A stretch of 31,127 bases of DNA from Methylovulum sp. (GTDB lineage Bacteria; Pseudomonadota; Gammaproteobacteria; Methylococcales; Methylomonadaceae): positions 1 through 31,127 of the forward strand of contig JACXTQ010000160.1 of the NCBI GenBank assembly GCA_016919605.1, given 5' to 3'. The notes beneath the pieces are model-generated. The model was not told the origin of the DNA. It did no database searches and saw only the letters and a program-made list of their open reading frames with translations. Each line of letters begins with the position of its first letter. Positions within the stretch are counted from its first letter, which is position 1. Positions 7,036 through 16,142 of this stretch are shown here, one piece after another. Made by a program: the position numbers and the translations under genes.

Positions 7036-7605
7036 TTATCCTTGCTCGAACCATTGGACTTCCAGACATTGCCTGAGCTTGAGCCGTGTGCGTGATAACG
7101 CCACACACAGTTGGTTGGTCGTGGCTATCGCCAAAACCTTACAGCATTCTTCACTGGACAGGTCCTCCACCGTCCGTAAAATGAACAAATCCGCCATATT
7201 CTGTGGTAATCGCGCCAAGCAATGGTAAAACATTTGCCAGAATTGCTCGTCATTCATAGCTTTATCAGGTGTTCCCCAATTAATTAAGTTGATTTTCCAA
7301 TGGCCATCCGCATCGAAAGAATGGGCTAATAAGGCATCATTATCTTCAAAATCATCTAGTGAGTCAGTTTCGTGGCTGTATTTGCGGAAATGGTCGATGA
7401 TTTTATGCTTCATAATGCCTATCAACCACGTCTTGACTGACGATTGCCCACCAAATTGGGTAAACGACTGCCAAGCCGCCAACAGGGTTTCCTGCACCAT
7501 ATCTTCCGCTAAGGGTTCGGAGCGCACCCGCAACATGGCGTAACGGTATAGCGCATCGCCGTAATCATCAAGCCATTTGCTAGGGTCACTGGTCAATGAA
7601 GTCAT
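7036..7605 (-). CDS. ECF-type RNA polymerase sigma factor
   Basis: A 189-residue sigma-70 family protein with only regions 2 and 4, the ECF layout. Region 2 covers about residues 15-75 (ALYRYAMLRVRSEPLAEDMV; VKTWLIGIMKHKIIDHFRK). Region 4 covers about 125-185 (LARLPQNMADLFILR followed by a helix-turn-helix ending SRTRLKLRQCLE). The linker is rather long and acidic (EDNDALL). It is followed 4 bp later by its zf-HC2 anti-sigma gene. Such pairs commonly neighbour HvfA/DUF692/DoxX clusters, so control of the convergent peptide locus is likely. It begins 41 bp after glgA on the same strand with no terminator between, so read-through from the glycogen operon is possible. Confidence 0.88.
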   Translation of the reverse strand: MTSLTSDPSKWLDDYGDALYRYAMLRVRSEPLAEDMVQETLLAAWQSFTQFGGQSSVKTWLIGIMKHKIIDHFRKYSHETDSLDDFEDNDALLAHSFDADGHWKINLINWGTPDKAMNDEQFWQMFYHCLARLPQNMADLFILRTVEDLSSEECCKVLAIATTNQLCVALSRTRLKLRQCLEVQWFEQG

Positions 7606-7646
7606 AAATAACCTGTTGTTGGGAGGTCGAAACGGCCATCAAGGGG

Positions 7647-9086
7647 TTAATGCCGTAGTTTTTCATACAATTGCAAATACTCTTGCGCGCTACGCCGCCA
7701 ACTGAAATCTTTGCTCATGGCATTGATTTGCATGTTTCGCCAATGTTCCGGCGAGTAATAGAGCAACAGCGCACGTTTGATGGCTTCAAGTAAGGTGCCG
7801 GAGTTAGCATCGTTAAAAACAATGCCGCTGGCAGTGCCATTGGCGAGGGTTTCCATAGACGTGTCAACCACGGTATCGGCCAAACCGCCGGTTTTCCTGA
7901 CGATGGGGATAGTGCCGTAACGTTGGCTGTACATCTGGTTTAAGCCGCAGGGTTCAAAACGGGAAGGCATGAGGAACATATCAGCCCCCGCTTCAATCAA
8001 ATGCGCAAGGCTTTCATTGTAACCCAAGGTGACGGCGATTTTGTCAGGATAGGCTTGTGCCAATGCTTGTAAGCGTTGTTCGACAGCTTTGTCGCCACTG
8101 CCTAACAAGACCAACTGCATGGGCATGGCGAGCATTTCCGGCAAGCAGTTTAGCACCATGTCTATGCCTTTTTGCTCAACTAATCGGCTGATCAGGCCAA
8201 ACATCGGTATGTTTTCGTTAACTGGCAGGCCAACGCGACGTTGCAGTTCGGTTTTGTTGTGAACTTTGTTGTGGATAGAATCGGCGGAGTAACGCTGGGT
8301 AATCGTACCATCGATTTCAGGGTTCCATTGCTGGATGTCGATACCGTTGATAATGCCGACCAGTGCGTCCTTACGGTGTCGTAACAAGCCTTCGAGGCCG
8401 TAACCAAATGCTGGGGTTTGGATTTCTTGGGCATAAGTAGGGCTGACGGTGGTGATGCAATCGGCAAATGCGAGGCCACCTTTGATAAAAGACAGCATAT
8501 TATGGAATTCTAGGCCTTCAGGGTTCCACAATTGTCCGGGGATGTTCAGCGTCACCATACGGCTGGCCGAAAATAGGCCTTGATAGGCCAGATTATGGAC
8601 GGTAAACACGGTGGCGGGCCGATCTTTTTCTAATGATAACAGCGCCGGTACCAAACCGCTTTGCCAATCGTTGCAATGGACAATGTCAGGCCGCCAGTTT
8701 TGGCCGATTTTGTCCATGGCACAAATGACCGCGATACGGCAAAACAGGGCGAACCGCTCGGCATTGTTGGGCCAAGGATTACCGCTTTCATCGGTGTAAG
8801 GATTGCCCGGATAATTGTAAAACTCAGGGCAATCGACCAGCCAGACCGGAATGTTGCTGTCCGGCAAGCGGGTTTCCAAAATGTTGATTTGACGGTTATC
8901 GACCCTGAGGGAAAATAAGGTGTGGATTTCGCCATAGAGGTTGAGGGTCTGATAATTGGGCATAATCAGGCGGACATCTTGAGACAATTCCGCCAAAGCC
9001 TTAGGTAAGCTGCCCGACACATCGGCAAGCCCCCCCGTCTTAATCAAAGGATGTGCCTCGCTGGTGACAAATAATATTTTTTTCAT
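7647..9086 (-). CDS. glgA: Glycogen synthase (ADP-glucose type)
   Basis: A 479-residue GT5 enzyme that transfers glucose from ADP-glucose to the growing alpha-1,4-glucan. The N-terminal KTGGLADVSGSLPKALAEL (about residues 15-33) is the ADP-glucose binding signature. The GT-B C-terminal motif SRFEPCGLNQMYSQRYG carries the catalytic-site glutamate, and KTGGLADTV follows. Length matches E. coli GlgA (477). The ATG at 9086 (MKKILFVTSEAHPL) is chosen over the longer open frame because of the AAGGAAG ribosome binding site and the match to the family N-terminus; the longer form would overlap the end of glgB. It lies 23 bp downstream of glgB in the same operon. Confidence 0.96.
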   Translation of the reverse strand: MKKILFVTSEAHPLIKTGGLADVSGSLPKALAELSQDVRLIMPNYQTLNLYGEIHTLFSLRVDNRQINILETRLPDSNIPVWLVDCPEFYNYPGNPYTDESGNPWPNNAERFALFCRIAVICAMDKIGQNWRPDIVHCNDWQSGLVPALLSLEKDRPATVFTVHNLAYQGLFSASRMVTLNIPGQLWNPEGLEFHNMLSFIKGGLAFADCITTVSPTYAQEIQTPAFGYGLEGLLRHRKDALVGIINGIDIQQWNPEIDGTITQRYSADSIHNKVHNKTELQRRVGLPVNENIPMFGLISRLVEQKGIDMVLNCLPEMLAMPMQLVLLGSGDKAVEQRLQALAQAYPDKIAVTLGYNESLAHLIEAGADMFLMPSRFEPCGLNQMYSQRYGTIPIVRKTGGLADTVVDTSMETLANGTASGIVFNDANSGTLLEAIKRALLLYYSPEHWRNMQINAMSKDFSWRRSAQEYLQLYEKLRH

Positions 9087-9109
9087 TATGGCTTCCTTTT
9101 GTGATCGGC

Positions 9110-11284
9110 TTAGAGCTTTAAGATCACACCTCCTAAAGGCGGTAAGGTCAAATTGATGGAATGTGGCAAGTTCATCCAAGGTTTAGGTTCTGAGACTACC
9201 GCACCATTGCCCACATTGGTGCCGGCATAATAGGTCGAATCCGAATTGAAGATTTCTTTATAGGTACCCTCTTTAGGTACGCCAATCCGGTAATTTTGCC
9301 GAGTGACGGGGGTGAAGTTCAACACCACGCATAATTCTTCATCACCATTTTTACGCCGGAAGCTGATAATCGATTGTTGGACATCGTGGCAATCTATCCA
9401 TTCAAAGCCCAGATAATCAAAATCATGCTGGTAGAGTGCCGATTGGCTTTTGTAGAGGTTATTCAAGTCCTTGACCAATGTTTGTACACCTTGATGGTAA
9501 GGGTATTCCAATACATACCAATCTAGCGTCTTATTAAAGCTCCATTCGGTGCCTTGACCGAATTCACAACCCATAAACAGCAATTTTTTGCCAGGATAAG
9601 TATACATTAATGTATACAACAAGCGCAGATTGGCAAAGCGTTGCCATTCATCCCCCGGCATTTTGTTCAGCAAGGAACCTTTGCCATGTACGACTTCATC
9701 ATGCGAGAAGGGCAGGGTGAAGTTTTCGGTGAAGGCATACAATAGGCCAAACGTCAGTTGGTCATGGTGGTGCATACGGTGTATCGGGTCCAGGCTCATA
9801 TAGGCCAGGGTGTCGTGCATCCAGCCCATATTCCATTTCATGGAAAAGCCCAAGCCGCCCGTCCAGGTCGGACGGGTGACTTGTGGCCAAGCCGTGGATT
9901 CTTCGGCCATAACAATGGCACCTGGATGTTGCTCGTGCATGACGGCGTTCAGTTCCCTGATGAAATCAATCGCCTCCAGGTTTTCGTTGCCGCCGTATTT
10001 GTTAGGGACCCAGTCATTATGTTTACGCGAATAATCCAAATACAGCATGGACGCGACTGCATCGACCCGCAAACCATCCAGATGAAATTCTTCCAGCCAA
10101 AACATGGCGCTGGCGAGCAAGAAGTTTTTGACTTCATTGCGCCCATAATTGTAGATTAAGGTTCCCCAATCGCGGTGTTCGCCCTTGCGTGGATCTTCGT
10201 GTTCGTAGAGGGCGCTGCCGTCAAAACGTGCCAAGGCAAACGCATCTTTAGGAAAATGCGCCGGTACCCAGTCAAGGATGACCCCAATGCCTTGTTGGTG
10301 GCATTGGTCGATAAGATAACGGAAATCATCGGGTGTGCCGTGGCGGCTGGTCGGTGCGAAATAACCGGTAGTCTGATAACCCCAAGACGCGTCCAGCGGA
10401 TGTTCGGTGATAGGCAGCAATTCAATATGGGTAAAGCCCAGTTGCTTAACATAGCTGATGAGCTGTTCCGCCAATACCCGATAATTTAAGAAATTGCCTT
10501 GCTCGTCACGTTGCCAAGAGCCCAAATGCACTTCGTAAATGGCGATAGGCGCATGTAGCCAATCGTAGCCGGCGCGATCCGTCAGCCATTGCCCGTCTTC
10601 CCAAGCATAGCCGTTTTCATTGACGATGATTGATGAGGTGCTGGGTCGGAACTCAAATTGCTGCGCGTAAGGATCGGTTTTTAGCAACAGTTGCTGGGTT
10701 TTAGCATTTAATATTTCAAATTTGTACAGGCAACCGACCCTGAGTCCAGGGATAAATATCTCCCAGATGCCGCTGCCGCCCAAACTGCGCATAGGGTTGC
10801 AACGTCCGTCCCAGAAGTTAAAGTCACCGACCACGCTGACCCGTCCGGCATTTGGGGCCCAGACCGCAAATAACACGCCGTCAATGCCGTCAATGGTGCG
10901 TAAATGTCCGCCCAGTTTTTGGTAAATGTGCCAGTGTTTGCCTTCGCCAAATAGATACTGGTCAAATTCGGGTAACTGCGGGTCGAAAGTGTAAGGATCA
11001 TAGTTTTCATGCCCCACACCGTTTTTGTCTGACCACGCTAGTCGGTAATGCGCCGGTAATGTATTTTGCGCATCAACGTATTCAAAAAAATCAGTGCCGC
11101 TGATTCGGGTGAGCGCCGCGCCGTTATCGCTAAAGCTGACGATTTCGGCATGGGGCAAATAAACCTTTATAATTGTTTGGTTATTTACGGTATGGCGGCC
11201 CAATATTGAAAAGGGATCATGGTGTTTAGCGGCGCTGATTTTTAACGAATCAGCGTCAAGCGTGCCAGTCGATTGCTTTTTCAC
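9110..11284 (-). CDS. glgB: 1,4-alpha-glucan branching enzyme
   Basis: A 724-residue GH13 enzyme that introduces alpha-1,6 branches into glycogen. It has an N-terminal CBM48-like domain (HHDPFSILGRH at about 20-30), a second one (AVWAPNAGRVSVVGDFN) and the GH13 barrel. The catalytic residues sit in GLRVDAVASMLYLDYSR (Asp nucleophile), VMAEESTAWPQ (Glu) and FSHDEVVHGKGSLL (His-Asp). Length is close to E. coli GlgB (728). There is no ATG start. GTG at 11284 is preferred because GAGG lies 9 bases upstream and gives a VKKQSTGTL start; TTG at 11323 would add 13 residues. It diverges from glgC across about 90 bases that should contain both promoters. Confidence 0.95.
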   Translation of the reverse strand: MKKQSTGTLDADSLKISAAKHHDPFSILGRHTVNNQTIIKVYLPHAEIVSFSDNGAALTRISGTDFFEYVDAQNTLPAHYRLAWSDKNGVGHENYDPYTFDPQLPEFDQYLFGEGKHWHIYQKLGGHLRTIDGIDGVLFAVWAPNAGRVSVVGDFNFWDGRCNPMRSLGGSGIWEIFIPGLRVGCLYKFEILNAKTQQLLLKTDPYAQQFEFRPSTSSIIVNENGYAWEDGQWLTDRAGYDWLHAPIAIYEVHLGSWQRDEQGNFLNYRVLAEQLISYVKQLGFTHIELLPITEHPLDASWGYQTTGYFAPTSRHGTPDDFRYLIDQCHQQGIGVILDWVPAHFPKDAFALARFDGSALYEHEDPRKGEHRDWGTLIYNYGRNEVKNFLLASAMFWLEEFHLDGLRVDAVASMLYLDYSRKHNDWVPNKYGGNENLEAIDFIRELNAVMHEQHPGAIVMAEESTAWPQVTRPTWTGGLGFSMKWNMGWMHDTLAYMSLDPIHRMHHHDQLTFGLLYAFTENFTLPFSHDEVVHGKGSLLNKMPGDEWQRFANLRLLYTLMYTYPGKKLLFMGCEFGQGTEWSFNKTLDWYVLEYPYHQGVQTLVKDLNNLYKSQSALYQHDFDYLGFEWIDCHDVQQSIISFRRKNGDEELCVVLNFTPVTRQNYRIGVPKEGTYKEIFNSDSTYYAGTNVGNGAVVSEPKPWMNLPHSINLTLPPLGGVILKL

Positions 11285-11376
11285 TTTGCTTTGCCTCAAT
11301 TTAGTAGAATAATGGTTGCGCAAATGTTACCAAAATAAAACAATAACTGTGAATCTATTCCACTCGGAGATGAGAA

Positions 11377-12657
11377 ATGTCGGCATCGACTCCTAAAAAG
11401 CATGATCTTAATATCCAGCATTTAACCCGAAATACGATTGCCTTGATTCTAGCGGGTGGGCGTGGTTCACGGTTAATGAACATGACGGACTGGCGTGCCA
11501 AACCTGCGGTGCCCTTCGGTGGCAAGTTCCGTATCATCGACTTTCCGTTATCCAATTGCGTTAATTCCGGCATCCGCAAAATCGGTGTCCTGACCCAATA
11601 TAAAGCCGATTCCTTGATCCGGCATATCCAACAAGGTTGGGGGTTTTTACGCGGTGAATTTGGCGAATATGTCGATTTGATGCCCGCCCAGCAGCGTCAT
11701 GATGAAGATTCTTGGTACAAAGGCACCGCCGATGCCATTTTTCAAAACATCGACATTCTCAGAAACCGTAAGCCCCAGTACATTTTGGTGTTGGCGGGCG
11801 ACCATATTTACAAGATGGATTACGGTGCGATGTTGGCCGACCATGTGGAGAAAAACGCCGACCTGACCATCGGCTGTATCGAAGTATCCTTGGAAGATGC
11901 GACCGCTTTCGGGGTGATGGACGTTGACGCTAACCGCCGGGTGCGGGCATTCGTTGAAAAGCCGGAACATCCACCGGTTATGCCAGGGCGCACCGACACT
12001 GCGTTGGCTTCTATGGGCATTTATATTTTTAATGCCAGCTTCTTGTTTGAGCAGTTACTAAAAGATGCCGATACCCGTGGCTCCTCACATGATTTTGGTA
12101 AGGACATCATTCCGGCTGTCATTGACAAATATATCGTCAATGCCTACCCCTTTTTGGACTTGCAAAGCGGTGAGCAAAGTTACTGGCGTGATGTCGGCAC
12201 GATTGACGCTTATTGGGCGGCGAACATGGAGCTTATCGGCGTTAACCCTAACCTGAATTTGTACGACAACACGTGGCCTATTTGGACGTATCAGGCACAA
12301 ACGCCACCGGCAAAATTTGTCTTTGATGACGATGACCGTCGTGGGCAGGCGGTTGATTCGATGATCTCCGGTGGCTGTATCGTCTCCGGCGCCACCGTCC
12401 GGCATTCATTGCTGTTCACCAATGTACGGGTCAATTCTTATACCACCTTGCAAGACACCATCGTTTTGCCGGAAGTGAACATTGCTAGGCATTGCCGCAT
12501 TTCCAAAGCCATTATCGAACGCGGTTGCCAAGTGCCGGAAGGTACTATTATCGGCGAGGATCGGGAGGCCGATGCCAAACGCTTTCATGTCAGCGCCGGG
12601 GGCGTAGTATTAGTGACTCCTGATATGTTGGGGCAACGGCTGCATTATGTAAGATAA
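11377..12657 (+). CDS. glgC: Glucose-1-phosphate adenylyltransferase
   Basis: A 426-residue ADP-glucose pyrophosphorylase making ADP-glucose from ATP and glucose-1-phosphate, the committed step of bacterial glycogen synthesis. The nucleotide-binding loop LILAGGRGSRLMNMTDWRAK (about 27-46) and the following PAVPFGGKFRIIDFPLSNC are intact. The sugar-phosphate region (FVEKPEHPP) and the C-terminal left-handed beta-helix are also present. Length is close to E. coli GlgC (431). The ATG at 11377 has GGAGA about 8 bases upstream. It diverges from glgB-glgA and heads the GH57-malQ group after a 201-base gap, so the two arms of the cluster can be controlled from one region. Confidence 0.97.
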   Translation: MSASTPKKHDLNIQHLTRNTIALILAGGRGSRLMNMTDWRAKPAVPFGGKFRIIDFPLSNCVNSGIRKIGVLTQYKADSLIRHIQQGWGFLRGEFGEYVDLMPAQQRHDEDSWYKGTADAIFQNIDILRNRKPQYILVLAGDHIYKMDYGAMLADHVEKNADLTIGCIEVSLEDATAFGVMDVDANRRVRAFVEKPEHPPVMPGRTDTALASMGIYIFNASFLFEQLLKDADTRGSSHDFGKDIIPAVIDKYIVNAYPFLDLQSGEQSYWRDVGTIDAYWAANMELIGVNPNLNLYDNTWPIWTYQAQTPPAKFVFDDDDRRGQAVDSMISGGCIVSGATVRHSLLFTNVRVNSYTTLQDTIVLPEVNIARHCRISKAIIERGCQVPEGTIIGEDREADAKRFHVSAGGVVLVTPDMLGQRLHYVR

Positions 12658-12790
12658 TGCGGTTGGCCGTTCAGCGAAGTAGTGAAAGGAAAGGTTTGAA
12701 CGCGCTTGCTGGCCACCTGTACCTAAAAGGGGGAGGCCTGTAAAACTTGGCGATAGATTCGGCATTTAAAAATGCAAGGGGCTTCTTAGG

Positions 12791-12823
12791 CCGCCTAGAT
12801 GCCCATCGCTTAAGGCGGTGGGC
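12791..12823 (+). promoter_or_regulatory. Mutually exclusive hairpins in the leader of the GH57 gene
   Basis: GCCCATCGC (12801-12809) pairs with GCGGTGGGC (12815-12823), 9 pairs with one G-T, around a 5-base loop. Alternatively CCGCCT (12791-12796) pairs with AGGCGG (12813-12818). The two share bases, so only one can form. No T run follows. They lie 36 bases upstream of the GTG start. The preceding part of the gap (12658-12790) shows nothing clear. Confidence 0.4.
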
Positions 12824-12858
12824 TTACCCTCTATGTATCAGTCAACAGGATAATCTTC

Positions 12859-14532
12859 GTGAAATTAGTCTTATGCTGGCACATGCACCAGCCTGAATAT
12901 CGGGATTTGCACACCGGCGAATTCAAGTTGCCGTGGACTTATCTGCATGTGATTAAAGATTATGTGGACATGGCGGCGCATCTGGAAGCAGTTCCAGAAG
13001 CTAAGGCGGTGGTCAATTTTGCGCCGATTTTGCTGGAGCAGATTGAAGAGTACGCTAAACAAGTCAACGGTTACTTACATGACCGTATTGCCATGACCGA
13101 CCCCTTGTTGGCGGCTTTGGTCGATGTCAGCATTCCGGCCAGTTCCGAAGCGCGGCTAAAGATTATCAGAGACTGTTTACGTGCCAACAAAGAGCGGCAA
13201 GTCAACCGTTATCCGGCTTATAAAAAGCTGGCGGACATGGCCGATTGGCTTGAGCAGCATTACGATGCCCTGAGTTATATCAATTCACAATTTATCAGTG
13301 ATTTTCTGGTTTGGTATCATTTAGCTTGGATGGGCGAAACCGTTAAACTGGCCGATAGTCGAGTCAAAAGCCTAATCGAAAAAGGTGCGGGCTATTCTTT
13401 GCATGACCGTATTGAGATTGTGGAAATTATCGGTGACTTACTGGCCAATGTGATTTGCCGCTATAAGGTGTTGGTTAAAAAAGGTCAGTTAGAATTGTCA
13501 GTGACCCCCTATGCGCATCCAATCATGCCTTTGTTGTTGGATTTGCAGAGCGCCCAAGAGGCCATGCCCCATGCCTTGATGCCAGAATTGCTGGCTTATC
13601 CGGGTGGTGAAGAACGTGTGGCTTATCATTTGGAAAAAGGCGTGCAGGTTTTTAAGCGTTTTTTTGGCTTCAAGCCTAAAGGATGTTGGCCTTCGGAAGG
13701 CTCTGTTAGCGCTAAAACGCTAAAAATGCTCGGTAAATTTGGTTTTGAATGGACAGCCAGTGGCGGTAGTGTCTTGCGTAACAGCCTGCATTTGCCTGAG
13801 AATGTAGCACCTGCCAGTATCCATTATCCATTTAAGCTAAAAAACACCAACATCGCTTGTTTTTTCCGTGATGACGGCTTGTCGGATTTGATCGGCTTCC
13901 AATATTCGACATGGCATGCCGATGATGCGGTCGCCGACTTTATCCGTCATCTGGAAACCATCGCCGCTAATGAAGCGCCTGATGCTGTTGTTTCGGTTAT
14001 TATGGACGGTGAAAATGCTTGGGAATATTTTCCTGAAAATGGTTATCATTTTCTAAGTGCCTTGTATAAAAGTCTAAGTAATCATCCTACTATTGAACTA
14101 AGCACATTTTCCGAATGCCTAAGGCTCAAGTCGGTGGTCAAGCCATTGACAAAATTAGTGGCTGGTAGCTGGGTTTACGGTACGTTTTCGACTTGGATAG
14201 GCGATATCGATAAAAATCGCGGTTGGGATATGCTGGGTGAAGCTAAAATGGCTTTTGACCAGGCAGTAACCGCCAAACGCTTATCCGCAAAACAACTGAA
14301 GGCCGCTGAAATCCAGTTGGCGGTCTGCGAGGGTTCGGATTGGTTTTGGTGGTTTGGTGATTATAATCCTGGCGAGGCGGTCAGTAACTTTGAAAAACAG
14401 TTTCGTTTGAATTTGGCTAACTTATATCGCCTGTTGGGCGAGCAACCCCCCTCTTATCTGGCGTTGTCATTCACGCAAGGCTCCGGTACGCCTGCTATGG
14501 GTGGCGCGATGCGTCCAGGCGTTGAACTTTAA
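12859..14532 (+). CDS. GH57 family alpha-glucan hydrolase / transferase
   Basis: A 557-residue cytoplasmic glycoside hydrolase of family 57, with no signal peptide. The start KLVLCWHMHQPEYRD is the family's first conserved region. KGCWPSEGSVSAKTLKMLGK carries the presumed Glu nucleophile, and SVIMDGENAWEYFPENGYHF carries the presumed acid/base Asp. Family members include alpha-amylases, amylopullulanases, branching enzymes and glucanotransferases; the exact activity cannot be read from sequence. The context next to glgC and malQ implies work on glycogen. The start codon is GTG at 12859 with CAGGA about 10 bases upstream; it gives the expected N-terminus. malQ follows within 20 bases. Confidence 0.88.
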   Translation: MKLVLCWHMHQPEYRDLHTGEFKLPWTYLHVIKDYVDMAAHLEAVPEAKAVVNFAPILLEQIEEYAKQVNGYLHDRIAMTDPLLAALVDVSIPASSEARLKIIRDCLRANKERQVNRYPAYKKLADMADWLEQHYDALSYINSQFISDFLVWYHLAWMGETVKLADSRVKSLIEKGAGYSLHDRIEIVEIIGDLLANVICRYKVLVKKGQLELSVTPYAHPIMPLLLDLQSAQEAMPHALMPELLAYPGGEERVAYHLEKGVQVFKRFFGFKPKGCWPSEGSVSAKTLKMLGKFGFEWTASGGSVLRNSLHLPENVAPASIHYPFKLKNTNIACFFRDDGLSDLIGFQYSTWHADDAVADFIRHLETIAANEAPDAVVSVIMDGENAWEYFPENGYHFLSALYKSLSNHPTIELSTFSECLRLKSVVKPLTKLVAGSWVYGTFSTWIGDIDKNRGWDMLGEAKMAFDQAVTAKRLSAKQLKAAEIQLAVCEGSDWFWWFGDYNPGEAVSNFEKQFRLNLANLYRLLGEQPPSYLALSFTQGSGTPAMGGAMRPGVEL

Positions 14533-14548
14533 CTTGAGATCCGCTATT

Positions 14549-16036
14549 TTGAAACCTACAGACAGTGAAATTTTAAACAAACGCCGTGCTGGCATTTTGC
14601 TGCATATCACTTCATTGCCAGGTGCTGGCAGTCACGGCGATTTGGGACGGGACGCGTATTATTTTGTCGATTTCCTCCAAAAGGCCGGTATTACCGTGTG
14701 GCAAACCTTGCCTTTAGGCATGACACATGCCGATGGCTCGCCTTATCAGTGCTTGTCTGCCCATGCCGGCAATCCTGAGCTTATTAGTATTGACTGGTTA
14801 GTCAATAAAGGTTGGTTGCCGGTGGCGGCGCAGTGTGAAGAGTGCCATGGCTCACATAGGTTTAATAGGAATTGCCAAGTCACCAAAGCGTTTAATGGTT
14901 TTATGGAACGTGCGGGCCCGCAAGATAGGGAAGATTTTGCCCGTTTTTGTCAGGACAAGGCCTTTTGGTTGGACGATTTTTCGTTATTTTTGGCGTTAAG
15001 GATTGAATTTAACCAGCAATGCTGGAACCAGTGGCCGGATTATTTCAAAGAAAGGGAGCCTAAAGCTATCAAAGAGGCCCGTATCCGCTTGGGTCATGCC
15101 ATTGACTGTATCAAATTTGAACAATATGTGTTTTTCCGTCAATGGATGGACTTGAAAGACTATGCCAATCAAAAAGGCGTATTGTTGTTTGGTGACATTC
15201 CTATTTTTGTCTCCTATGACAGCGCCGATGTCTGGGCGAACCGCGATGTCTTTAAGCTGGAGGACTCAGGGGACATGTCGGTAGTTGCCGGTGTGCCGCC
15301 CGATTATTTTTCCGAAACCGGACAACGCTGGGGCAATCCGCATTATAACTGGATGTTCTTGAAAAAAACCGGCTTTAACTGGTGGGTGGAACGGATGAAA
15401 ACCCAGCTTGAGCAGTTTGACATCTTGCGGATCGACCATTTTCGGGGCTTGGAAGCGGCGTGGGAAATCCCCGCCCATGAACCCACGGCCAAACATGGCG
15501 AATGGGTGAAAGCGCCGGGCAAAGCTTTGCTGAACGCAATTAAGGCCGAATTGGGAGCGATCCCGCTGGTTGCCGAAGATTTGGGTATAATTACCGATGA
15601 AGTGACTGCGTTGCGGGACGACTTTAACCTGCCGGGTATGAAAATCTTGCAATTCGCGTTTGGCGGCGGCCCCGACAATCCTTATTTGCCTAACAATTAT
15701 GAAAAAAACTGTGTCGTCTATACCGGTACGCACGATAACGACACTACGCTGGGTTGGGCTGAACAACTGAGCGTTGATGAAAAGAAATACGTCTATGAGT
15801 ATTTGGGCAACCCCTTGGCAACCTTGCATTGCGCCTTAATTCAGGCGGCTTTGGCTTCGGTCGCCAATCTTGCCATTATCCCTATGCAGGACATTTTGGA
15901 ATTGGACTCCAGCCATCGTATGAATACCCCAGGCACTACGGTCGGCAACTGGCAATGGCGCTTTCAATGGGGGCAATTGTCGCCTGAACGCAGCTCGCGC
16001 TTGGCGCATTTGGTGGAGTTATTCAACCGCAACTGA
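14549..16036 (+). CDS. malQ: 4-alpha-glucanotransferase (amylomaltase)
   Basis: A roughly 495-residue GH77 enzyme that moves alpha-1,4-glucan segments and releases glucose, working in glycogen and maltodextrin turnover. RRAGILLHITSLPGAGSHGD opens the family domain. Catalytic residues are visible in LRIDHFRGLEAAWEIPA (Asp nucleophile), PLVAEDLGIITDEV (Glu) and YTGTHDNDTTLGW (Asp). The N-terminus lacks an ATG. TTG at 14549 is preferred, with GAGAT about 8 bases before it, starting 16 bases after the GH57 stop. A GTG at 14501 or TTG at 14534 cannot be excluded. A strong terminator follows at 16055, so the operon ends here. Confidence 0.93.
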   Translation: MKPTDSEILNKRRAGILLHITSLPGAGSHGDLGRDAYYFVDFLQKAGITVWQTLPLGMTHADGSPYQCLSAHAGNPELISIDWLVNKGWLPVAAQCEECHGSHRFNRNCQVTKAFNGFMERAGPQDREDFARFCQDKAFWLDDFSLFLALRIEFNQQCWNQWPDYFKEREPKAIKEARIRLGHAIDCIKFEQYVFFRQWMDLKDYANQKGVLLFGDIPIFVSYDSADVWANRDVFKLEDSGDMSVVAGVPPDYFSETGQRWGNPHYNWMFLKKTGFNWWVERMKTQLEQFDILRIDHFRGLEAAWEIPAHEPTAKHGEWVKAPGKALLNAIKAELGAIPLVAEDLGIITDEVTALRDDFNLPGMKILQFAFGGGPDNPYLPNNYEKNCVVYTGTHDNDTTLGWAEQLSVDEKKYVYEYLGNPLATLHCALIQAALASVANLAIIPMQDILELDSSHRMNTPGTTVGNWQWRFQWGQLSPERSSRLAHLVELFNRN

Positions 16037-16054
16037 TACCGTTTTGCCGCTACC

Positions 16055-16090
16055 AACGGGGTGGGCATCAGCTTCACCCCGTTTGTCTTT
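16055..16090 (+). terminator. Terminator after malQ
   Basis: AACGGGGTG (16055-16063) pairs perfectly with CACCCCGTT (16075-16083) around an 11-base loop, followed by TGTCTTT. It closes the glgC-GH57-malQ transcription unit. Confidence 0.75.
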
Positions 16091-16142
16091 GTATCGATAA
16101 TCGCTCTCTAAGTAGGGCTTATTGCCAACACCTTATGACCGC

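Noticed and set aside
15266..15829. 187-codon open frame on - inside malQ
   Set aside because: Antisense to the GH77 catalytic core; an artefact of codon use in malQ.
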